From: Bradyrhizobium lablabi
GTDB lineage: Bacteria > Pseudomonadota > Alphaproteobacteria > Rhizobiales > Xanthobacteraceae
Length of the DNA stretch: 64,000 bases
NCBI RefSeq assembly: GCF_900141755.1
Contig: NZ_LT670844.1
Span: 5,986,501-6,050,500 of the forward strand
Direction: 5' to 3'
In this document: one piece after another, positions 42,400 to 54,300 of the stretch
How positions within the stretch are numbered: position 1 is the stretch's first letter
How the letters are laid out: each line of letters begins with the position of its first letter
Position numbers and translations under genes: made by a program
Notes under the pieces: model-generated
What the model was told of the DNA's origin: nothing
Database searches by the model: none
Seen by the model: the letters and a program-made list of their open reading frames with translations, nothing else

Positions 42400-45300
42400 T
42401 TTCAACAATCAGAATCTGACCTATTCCTTTGGAGGCAGCCTCTATGGAACAGGCGTCGGCGTACTGAACGTTTATCCTTGGGGAGAAGGCGCTTATCGGT
42501 CTTATCTCGGCAGCGCCCCGACGGTGACGATCACGACATCTCTTAGAGATGCAATCGCAAACGCGGGAATGGATTTCGATCCAGTCGGCAGAAGAGCCGA
42601 TCCCATTCTGCGCACGGACCCCTATTATTCCAACACCTCCATTGGCCGGCAAGGAAACGCGGCGACGATCGACGCCCGCAATGTTGTTACCTCGCAATAC
42701 GGGCGCAATGTCACCAATTTGAGGATGGATCTGGCGGGGTTTCCGCAGAATAGGGTTACGCTGCCAAGCGGCGAAATCGTTCGGATTGATCTTAGCTACA
42801 GAACCTTTTCGCTTTGGTCGGGCGGCACAGAGCACTACGACGAAGTGAAAGCTGTTTCCGATCTCACGGGCGAGGTAAAAAATATCACGCAAGCCGAGCA
42901 ATACGGCCGCGCCATCTCCGGGGTCCGAGGCGCGTCGAGCAGCATGCGTGCGGTGGGAACGGTGCTTCGTAACGGTGGTGCCGTCGTTGGCGCCGTAGGC
43001 TTCGGCTTAGACGGTTATTTCACATACGGTCAGATCAGCCAGCAACTCGCCGCTGGAGATACTTCGGGCGCCGGACTTTCCGGGGCGCAGTTCCTTGGGC
43101 GCGGCGGCGGAGGTCTGGCGGGCGGAGCGGCGCTGGGAGGACTTCTCGCAGGCGCTGAATTGTTTGGAACCGCGGGGGCTGTCGCGGGCACTGTCGAGCC
43201 GGGTCTCGGCAATATCCTCGGCGGTTTCGCCGGCGGTATCGTGGGCGGTATTGCCGGGGCCTACCTCGGGGAAGCTGGCGTAACCGCACTCTACAACTCG
43301 ATCGTTAGCACGCCATCGCTGGGTCGGCAGCAGCCGAGCCCCCAAACCTCGCTCAACAACCGATGGGGCAATTTCGCCCCGGTCGGTTGGTCGGCATCAA
43401 GTGCGTCGCGAGCCTCGATAAGCGGCGCGAGCGATGGTTGGCTGGCTGGCTCGGCGCTTTCTCCGAGCAGCGCCGAACACTTGAAAGGTGGAGACGTATC
43501 GTTTGATACGACACCCCTTAACGGAACAATCGTCGATCCAGCCTCTGTCGGCGCGGTTCTGCTTGGGCCCGCGGTCAGTTATGACAGTAATGGTGTAACG
43601 CGTCTTCACATCTACGGGGGTAGTCGCGACGGTTATCATGACGAGACCGTTGGCAACACGGTCTACTCCGTGCCGGACGGCAAGACCCTAAGCCCTCCCG
43701 ATTCTCCATTAGCCAACGGCGCGACTGACCCCACCATTCCCCAAACCGCCAATGGCGTCGCGCCGAGCGACACGGTCATTAACAGTTCGACGCTAAATAC
43801 CCAGAATGGCCAGATGGCGTTTGCGTCGCCGGACGGTCCGTCCGGTACGACCGCGAACTGGCCCGCCTATTTCCCAAATAATGTCGGCAGCCCAACCGGT
43901 ACCGACGCGCCGACCGTGCTGATCCAAACCGCTTCGCCACCCGCGGATTCGGGGATCATCTCGGGCGATAACAATCAAATTCAGGATTTCAGCGGGGACA
44001 ACGTCCCCACCGGCTCCGGCAATCCCGTCGTCCTCGACCTCACCGGCCACGGCATCAACATCACCCAGCTCGGATCGTCGAGCCAGTTCCACGACATGAC
44101 CGGTGACGGCTACCAGAATCGCACCGCGTGGGCGGGCGTCGGCAATGGCGTGCTGGCGATCGATCTCAAGGGCACCGGCAAGATCGACCAGCCGAACGAG
44201 TATCAGTTCACCAACTGGGATCCGACCGCGACCTCGGACATGCAGGCGCTGCGCGACGTGTTCGACACCAACCACGACGGCAAGCTCGATTCGCGCGACG
44301 CCAATTGGAGTAAGTTCGGCGTGCTGGTGACCAACGCCGACGGGACCACCACGTTCGAGACGCTGACCCAGCTCGGCATCACCTCGATCAATCTCACCAC
44401 CGACAACAACAAGAACGTGCTGGCGGATGGCTCGGTGATCTCCGGCCAGACCACCTTCACCAAAGCCGACGGCACGACCGGCGCCGCGGCCGACGTCTCG
44501 CTCGCCTATGACGCCAACGGCTATGCGACATCGCAGACCGTCACCAAGAATGCCGACGGCTCGACCACGATCGACGTCAAGGCATCCAATCCCGACGGCA
44601 GCCTCGCCAATGAGACCGTCACCACCACCAGCGCCGACGGCGCGTCGCGGACGATAAAATTCAACCACAGCGGCAGCGGGATTTTCGACCAGACCCAGAC
44701 CATCGTTAACACCGCTAATGCCGACGGCAGCACGACCAATACGATCGCCAATTTCGACGCCACCGGCGCGCTCAGCAACCGGACCGTCACCACCACCAGC
44801 CCAGAGCCTGCCCCCGCGCAGGCGGGGGGCCAGACGGTGACGATCGCGCGCGACCTTCACGGCAACGGCCGCACCGACCAGACCGAGCTGCACGTCACCA
44901 ATGCCGACGGCAGCAAGACCATCACCGTCTCCGATCTCAACGCCGACGGCTCGCTCAGGGATCGCACGGTCTCCACCACCAGCCAGGACGGACTGACAAA
45001 ACTGCTGCAAACGGATTCGACCGGCGCCGGCGTGTTCGATCAGACCCGCAGCGACGTGACCGTGGTCGCCGCCGACGGCAGCCGCAGCGAGACCGTCAAG
45101 GATCTCTATCAGAACGGCTCGCTGCGCGACAGCTCGGTCACGGCGACCAGCGCCGACGGCCGTACCAAGACGACGCAAAGCGATCTCGACGGCAACGGCA
45201 CGATCGATCTGACCACGGCATCGGCGATCGTGGTTGCCGCCGATGGCAGCTCGGTGACGACGCAGACCGATCGCAACGCCGATGGCTCGCTGCGTGACCA

Positions 45301-48300
45301 GACCGTCACCACGCTCAGCGCCGACGGACTGTCGAAGACCGTAGCCCGCGATCTCGACGGCAACGGCACATTCGATATCACGACTTCGGACGTCACAATT
45401 GCCAATGCCGACGGCAGCAAGACCGAGACCGTGATCGATCGCAACGCGAACGGTTCGCTGCGCGATCAAACCACGACCGTGCGCGGCGCGGACGGCCGCT
45501 CGCGCACGGTGCAAGCGGATACCAATGGCGGCGGGATCATCGATCATACCGAGACCATCGCCGTCGCCGCCGATGGATCGAGCGTCGACACCGTCAGCGA
45601 TCTCAACGCCGATGGCTCGCTGAGGGATCGCACGGTCACCAGCGTCAGCGCCAGCGGACTTGCGACCACCACTCAGCAGGACTTGACCGGCTCCGGAACC
45701 TTCGATCGCACCCACGCCGATGTCATCGCGGTCAACGCCGACGGCAGCCGCACCGAGACGGTGGTTGACAGCAGCGCCAATGGCGCGCTGCTCGACCGCT
45801 CGGTGACCACGACCAGCGCCAATGGGCTGTCCATCACCACCCAGAGCGATACCATCGGCAGCGGCAGCTTCAATCGCACCCGGCTAGATGTCACGACGCT
45901 CAATGCCGACGGCAGCAAGACCGAGACGGTGAGCGATCTCAACGCCGATGGCTCGCTGCACGACCGCACCGTCGTCGTTACCAGCGCGGACCGGCTGACG
46001 GTGTCGACAGCCATCGATGCCAATGGCGACGGTCATGTCGACCAGATCAAGACCCAGACCACCAGCGTCGCCGGCGTCGTGACGACTGATGTCGCCGACC
46101 TCAATCTCGACGGTTCGCTGCGGGACCGCACCGTCACCACCACCAGCGCCAACGGCCTCTCGGTGACGACGCAATCGGACTCGACCGGCGCCGGCAGCTT
46201 CGACCGGACCCGGAGCGACGTCACGACACTCAACGCCGACGGCAGCCGCACCGAGTGGGTTGTCGATTTCAACAGCAACGGCTCGGTGAAAGATCGGACT
46301 GTCACGACAACGAATGCGAATGGTCTATCGATTGCAACGCAGCAGGATGTGTCGGGTTCTGGGACCTTCAACCAGGACCGAACCGACGTCACCGTGCTCA
46401 ATACCGACGGCAGCCGCACCGAGACCGTTACGGATATCAACAGCAACGGCTCGGTGAAAGATATAACTGTCACGACGACAAGTGCGAATGGCCTATCGAT
46501 CACGACGCAGCAAGATGTGTCGGGCTCCGGGACCTTCAACCAGACCCGGGACGACGTCACGCTGCTCAACGCCGACGGCAGCCGCAGCGAGTGGGTTACC
46601 GATCTCAACGGCAACGGCTCGGCGAGAGATCAGACTTTCACGACAATCAGTGCCAGCGGCAACTCGGTTTTGATCTTTCGGAACACCAACGGCGCTGGTG
46701 CTTTCAATCAAACCGAGGCGGACGCGTTGATTGCCAACGGCAGCAAGGTCCACGCCGTCTCCGATTTCAATGCGGACAGGACGCTCAGGGATAGGCTCGT
46801 TGTGACGACGAGCGCAAGCGGGCTGTCGACGACGACGCAGCGGGATACGACGGGGGCCGGTACATTCAACGAGACACGAACGGATGTGACGGTTCTGAAT
46901 GCGGACGGCAGCCGGACGGAGACGGTGGCTGACCAGAGTGCGAACGGCACGCTGCTGGACAAGAAGGTTGTCACGATCAGCGCCAACGGGCTGTCGAACA
47001 CCAAGCAGGAAGACACCACAGGAGCCGGCAGCTTTGACCTGACCGAAACCGACGTTACCGCCCTCAATTCGGACGGCAGCAACACCGAGACCGTCACCGA
47101 TACCAACGCAAACGGCTCGCTGAGGTCGAAAGCGGTGACAACGGTCAGTTCCGATCGTCGGACCACCACGAAGCAAATCGATTCGCATGGCGTTGGCCAT
47201 TTCGATGAGATTCAGACCCGCGTGTTGAATGCCGACGGCAGCGTGACGTCGACCGTCGCCGATTACAGCGCCAACGGCTCGTTGAAAGATCGGACTGTCA
47301 CGACGACGAGTGCGAATGGTCTATCGATCACGACACAGCAGGATGTGTCGGGCTCCGGGAGCTTCAACCAGATCCGGAGCGACGTCACGGTGCTCAACGC
47401 CGACGGCAGCCGCACCGAGCGGGTGACTGATCTCAACAGCAACGGCTCGGTGAAAGATCAGACTGTCACGACGACGAATGCGAATGGTCTATCGATTGCA
47501 GCGCAGCAGGATGTGTCGGGTTCTGGGACCTTCAACCAGGACCGAACCGACGTCACCGTGCTCAATACCGACGGCAGCCGCACCGAGACCGTTACGGATA
47601 TCAACAGCAACGGCTCGTTGAAAGATCAAACTGTCACGACGACAAGTGCGAATGGCCTATCGATCACGACGCAGCAAGATGTGTCGGGCTCCGGGAGCTT
47701 CAACCAGACCCGGGACGACGTCACGCTGCTCAACGCCGACGGCAGCCGCAGCGAGTGGGTTACCGATCTCAACGGCAACGGCTCGGCGAGAGATCAGACT
47801 TTCACGACAATCAGTGCCAGCGGCAACTCGGTTTTGATCTTTCGGAAAACCAACGGCGCTGGTGCTTTCAATCAAACCGAGGCGGACGCGTTGATTGCCA
47901 ACGGCAGCAAGGTCCACGCCGTCTCCGATTTCAATGCGGACGGGACGCTCAGGGATAGACTCGTTGTGACGACGAGCGCAAGCGGGCTGTCGACGACGAC
48001 GCAGCGTGACACCACCGGCGCCGGGAGCTTCAACCAGACCGACACGGACATTGTCGTTCTGAATGCCGACGGCAGCCGCAGCGAGACCGTAACCTGCCTG
48101 AACGGCGACGGCACGCTGCGCTACAAAACCGTCACGGCCACCAGCGCCAACGGCCTTTCGAAGACCATGCAATGGGACGACCGCGGCTCCGGACTGTTCG
48201 ATCTCACCGAAAGCGATGTCGTCGCGCTCAATGCCGACGGCAGCAAGAGCGAGACCGTCACCGACCTCAACGCCGACGGTTCGCTGCGAGCCAAGGTCAC

Positions 48301-51300
48301 CACGACCACCAGCGCCGACCGGAACACCGTCACGGTGCAGCGCATTCTCAATGGCGCCACCAGCACCCTGGTGACGCAGACCAACGCCGACGGCAGCGTC
48401 GTCGCCACGGTGTCGGACTTCAACGCGGACGGCTCGCTGCGCGACCGTTCGGTGACCACCACCAGCGCCAATGGCCTGTCGGTCACGACGCAACGTGACA
48501 CCAAGGGCGCCGGTACGTTCGATACGACGCGGACCGACGTCACGGTGCTCAACGCCGACGGCAGCCATACCGAGACGGTGACCGACTTTGCGTCCGGCGC
48601 CAAGTTGGATCAGATCGTCAGCACCACCAGCGCCAACGGGCTCGGCACGGCCACGCAATACGATCTCACCGGCGCCGGTACCTTCAGCGAGACCAAGACC
48701 GACGTGACCGTCCTCAACGCCGACGGCAGCAAGACCGAGACCGTAACCTACACGGGCGCGAGCGGTGCGCTAATTTCGCGCTATGTCGCGACCACCAACG
48801 CCAACGGCCTGTCGATCACCAAGCAATGGGACACTACCGGCAGCGGCAGCTTTGACCAAACCACCACCGACGTCACCGCGATCAATGCGGACGGCAGCAG
48901 AACTGAAACCGTGACGGCGCTGAGCGCCAGCGGAGGGTTAATCTCCAAATCGATCATCACCACCAGCGCCGACGGCCTGTCACAGACCAAGCAGTTCTCG
49001 ACATCAGGCAATCAGCAGCTCAACCAGACCCAGACCGACGTCAAGCAGCACAACGCCGATGGCAGCACCACGGAGACGCTCTCGGATCTGAACGCCGATG
49101 GCAGCCTCAGGGATCGCGCGGTCACCGCCACCAGCGGCGACGCAATGACGGTCACGACGAGCCGCGACAGCAATGGCGACGGCGTCGTCGACCAGACCGA
49201 TGTGATCCAGCGCCACGTCGACGGCAGCAGCGTCGAGACGGTGACGGATTTCGCCGCCGGCACGATCACGGGCCGCACCGTCCTGACCACCAGCGCCGAC
49301 GGCCTGACCAAAACCACGCAGCAATATCTTGCCGCGACCGGTGCGATCACACGGACACGCAGCGACGTGACGGTCGTCAATCTCGACGGCAGCCGCACCG
49401 AAACCATCGTCGACACCAACGCCGATGGCAGCCTTCACCAGAAGGGCGTCATGACGACCAGCGCCGACGGGCGCACCAAGACCCTGCAGGAGGACACCAC
49501 CGGGGCCGGGTTCTTCGACCATACCGAGCTCACCACCGTCGCAGCCGACGGCAGTTCGACCACGGTGGCGAAGGATTTCAATGCCGCCGGCACCATGGTC
49601 GACCAGACCGTTGCGTCGGTCAGCGCCGACGGCCGCTCGAAAACCGTGCAGACCGATTCCAAGGGGACAGGAGTCTTCGACCGCACCGAGATCACCCGAA
49701 CCAATATCGACGGCACCACGGTCGCCACCGCGACCGATCACAACGCCGACGGCTCGGCCAAGGATCGTCAGCTCATCACCACCAGCGCCGACGGCCGGGT
49801 CAAGGTGATCCAGACCGATACCACCAATTCCGGGACCTTCGACCTGGTGCAGACCAGCACCACGAAAATCGACGGCAGCCGCAACGTGGTTGCCGCCAAC
49901 GCCAACGGGACCTCCGACGAACGCGATTACGACGCCGTCGGCAATCTCGTGAGCGAGACGCTCAAATCCAGCGATGGCAGCACCCTCAAGACGACCTACG
50001 CGTTCGGCATCACGACGAGCACGGTGTTCACGGATGCGCGGGGCAGCACCGGCACGGTGGGTTCCGCCGGGATCGGCTCGTCCTATGGATCGTTCCTCGG
50101 CGGCAATTCGCTGGCCGCCAATCTCACCAAGTCGACGCTGATCGGCATGCTCGGCCAGGCCATCGCGCAATCGAGCGCCGTCCGCGACTTGAGCCAAGCA
50201 CTCACGGACGCCACGGGAGGCACCGGCTCGGCGCTCGACGGCAGCCTCGGCAATGCCACCCAGGCCGCTGGGGGGCCGCCGGTCGCCACCGCAAACGCGA
50301 TGATCGCGTCGCTGTTGATGACCGAGGCCGCCCAGGCTCTGGGACTGAAGGGTTTCGCCGGCACCGTGTTCACCATCACCGGAGCGGCAATCACCAAGCA
50401 GCTGATCACCAATATTGAGAATATCGTGGCCAGCGGCCAGGATCTGGCCACCGCGTCGGTGGATCAGCTATTTGCCGGCTTCAACGCCGGGTTCTTTGTC
50501 AATATCGGAGCGGCCGTCGGGGGAGCCTTCGGCAGCTCGCTCGGCTCGGAGCTCGTTCCCGCGACCAACCCGGAAGGCGCCATCGGAGGTCAGATCGGCA
50601 GCACGGTTGGCGGAGACATCGGAGCTACTCTCGGATTCGCGGCAGGAGGCCCCATCGGTATGATCGTCGGAGACTTCGTCGGCTCGTTCCTGGGCGACGT
50701 TCTCGGCACATTGTTCGGGGATCTGTTCGGTAACGACGGACCGCCGTCGGCATCGGTGACACTCGGGGTCAGCGGCGGCGCGATCAACATCGTGGGCTCG
50801 TATTCCGACCAAGGCGGCAGTCCGAGCGTGTTCATCCCGATCGCGACCGCGGTCGACAACACCCTCAATTCGCTCATCGGCATGACCGGTGCCACGATCA
50901 CTTCGCTGGTTGGTCCAGCTGTGAGCGGCGCGGCGTCGTCGTTCCTGGGAAACCAGACCGGCGTGACGTTCTCGTTCCAGGGCAACCAGGCCGGCGTGTA
51001 CATTCCCGGTGCGGGCTACGAGGCGCTGCCGACCAGCGGCGATACCAGCGCTGCCTGGACCAAGGCGGCCCAGGACAGCGTCATGGCGCTGCTCCAGGAG
51101 GCGCAGCTTGCGGGCGGCGACCCCATCGTGATGACCGCGCTCGTCGCGGCGATGCAACGGGACGCCAACATTGGAGCGATCAGTTCCGACCTGCAGGTCG
51201 CCAAGGATTATGAGACCTATCTGACCAACACCACGGCCATCAATCAGCTGATCGAGCTCAATCCGGACAGCGCCTTCGCGGCCGGCTGGGAGCTGACGCT

Positions 51301-54300
51301 GCTGCGCGCCGAAGAGCTCGGCATCACCCAAGTTCCGGACGAGCCCGGCTGGAAGGCAAATCTGGTCAACGGCACGGGTGCCACCGGGGACACGTCCCTG
51401 GCCCACGAGAGCGTCTACGAAAACAACGGCATCCTGGTCGAAGAGATTACCTTCAACAAGAACGGCAGCCGGACCTACAACCAATATTACAAGAACCTGA
51501 CCGTCTCGCTCAGCAACGTCATCCTAGAAGTTCCCAATGCGTCGACTTGGACCATCACCGGCAACGGCGACACGGTCGACGCCGGCCGCGGATCGACCGT
51601 GAATCTTACGGGCAACAATAACAACGTCATCGTCAGCGGACCCAAGAGCTTGGTCCAACTGTCGGGCACCGGCAACTCCGTATCGATCAGTGCCGGTTCG
51701 GTTGTGGCCGCTGCCGGAAGCAGCCTATCGGTCCATGGCGACAGCGACGTCATCTCGGGCGGATCGAACGTTGCGCTCAGCGTCGCAGGGTCCGCAGACG
51801 CGGTCACGCTGAGCAACGGCACCATCGCGCTCGCCGCCAATTTCAATGGCGCAATCACCGGAGATAGCAACCAGATCAGCACCGGGACTTCGGTGGCGCT
51901 AACGCTCAAAGGCAATAGCGACGCGATCGCCGCCGGCAATGGATCGACGCTGACGATCGCCGGCACCGGGGACACGACCTCCGCCGGGAACGCCGCGACC
52001 GTGACGATCGACGGCTCCAGCGACATCGCGGCGGCGCTCGACCAGTCGACAATTGTCGTCAATGGCAATCAAGATACCACCACCGCCGGAAACGCGGCTA
52101 ACGTCACGATCACCGGCACCGGCGACACCACCACCGCGCTCGACCATTCGACCATAACGATCCATGGCGATGGCGATAGCACCACTGGCGGAATTGCCGC
52201 CAATATCCAGGTTGTCGGCGCAAAGGATGCCGTGTCGGCGGGCTCCGGCTCGTCAGTGTCGGTCAACGGAGACGACGGACAGATCACCGCAGGCGATAAT
52301 TCCATCGTCACCGCGACCGGCGCGCGGGAGACAGTCTCGGCGGGCAATGGCGTTCAGGTCACGCTGACCGGCTCGGGCGGCTCGGTTACCGCTGCCGCCA
52401 ACGTCTCGCTCAACCTCAAGGGCGATACGACAGCCATCAAGGCGGGCAGCGGCGCTGCGATCGTGATCGCTGGCGCTTCCGACAAGGTTTCGGCAGGCGA
52501 CGCGGCGAACCTCACCATCACCGGGAATAATGATACCGGCACGCTCGCCGACTACGCCACCGTGACGGTGAACGGCACTGGCGCCAGCATCATTACCGGA
52601 AGCAAAGCACATGTCGCGATCAGCGGCACCGGCAATGCGGTTGTCGCGGGCAGCGGCGCGGTCATCACCGTCAAGGGCGACCAGAACAGCGCCAGCGGCG
52701 GCGACGGCTCGTCGCTGACTGCGCAAGGATCGAGCGAAACGCTCGCGATCGGCAACAGCGCGACCGCGACGCTGACGGGCTCCGGCGGTTCGATCGCGGG
52801 CGGCAAGAGTGTCTCCGTCACCATCGCCGGCGACCATGACAGTGCCACACTCGGCAACAACGCGATCGCCACGGCGACCGGTACCGGTGAGACCGTTACC
52901 GGTGGCCTGCAATCCAATCTTGTGGTCAATGGCGACGGAGCCGCGATCGGCGCCGGCGACTACTCGACCGTGACGCTCACCGGATCGAGCGGCACGGTTA
53001 CGGCAGGCGCGTTCGCGGCCGTCACCGTCACCGGCGCTTCCGATGCGGTCACGGTCGGATCGAGCGGCAAAGTCGTGCTGAATGGTGCGTCGGATTCGGT
53101 CACCTCGACAGGTTCTGGCGTGTCGCTCGATGTCGACGGCTCGAGTGCCAGTGCAACGCTGAGCGGAAGCACGCTGACCTTGGAGAATAATGCTTCCGCC
53201 GCCGTTACCGGCATCGGCGATATTTTCGCCCAAAAATCCAATACCGGTCTCGCCGTGACCGGTGCGGGCAGCGCCGTCGATGTCATCGGCGCCGGCAATT
53301 CTACCGCGATCAGCGCCGGCACCATCACCGTTGAATCGGGCGCCGGCACTACCGCGACCGGCGACAGCGACGCGGTGACGCTGCGCTCCAACGCCTCGGT
53401 GACGATGACGGGTGCCCATGACTCGGTCGACATCACCGGCACCGGCACCAGTGCCACAACCAGCAATGCCAATGTGCGGTTCGAGAACAACACCGGCGGC
53501 ACACTAACCGGCTCGGCTGATACCGTGAACGTCGGCAGCAATGTGGCGATCAACCTGGTCGGCAACCAGTCCAGCCTGTCGGTCACCGGCAGCGGAACGT
53601 CGATCAACGTCACCACCGGCAGCGTCAATGACTCGATCGTCATGACCCAGGGGTCGCTGGCGCTTGGCGCCAACAGCACGGCTGCGATTGCCGGCGATGG
53701 CAACGCCATCAGCGAAAGCTCCGGCGATACCGTCGTTGCGTCCGGCAAGCAGGACGCCGTGACTATTAGCGGCACTGGCAATGTCATCGCCATCTCAAAT
53801 GCCACCATCACGCTGGCAGACGGCGCCGGCGCGATCATCGTCGGATCGAATGATACCGTCATTTCAGGCGCCAACGCCAATATCACCCTGATCGGCAACA
53901 ACAATGCCGCGACCGCCAACGGCTCCGGCACCACGCTCGACATCGCCGGCAACAATGATAGCGTGGCGATCAGCAACGGTTCGGTGATCCTGGAGCCCGG
54001 CAGCAATGACTCGATCACCGGCTCGAGCAACAATGTCAAGCAGGGCACGGGTCTTACCCAGGCAGACAATGCTGTTCTGACGGCTGCCGGCAATAACGGC
54101 ATCCTGGTCGCCGGCAATAATGCGCTCGCCAACGTGACCGGCGACCATAATCTGGTCGCCGTCGGCAACAGCTCGGTGGTCAACGTCAGCGGCGCTTCCA
54201 ACACGATCTCGGCAGGAGATCTTTCGACGGTCAACGCGACTGGCAACACCAATCTGGTGCAGGTAGGCGATTCATCGACCCTGCTGATTTCCGGCCAAAC

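Noticed and set aside
43793-45715. 640-codon open frame on the minus strand within the giant gene
   Set aside because: Its composition mirrors the repeat codons of the plus strand, it has no ribosome-binding site or domain, and similar antisense frames appear wherever the repeats run.
49004-53419. Further long minus-strand frames (49004-50197, 50468-51484, 52253-53419)
   Set aside because: Same repeat artefact; the plus strand carries one continuous, domain-rich frame.
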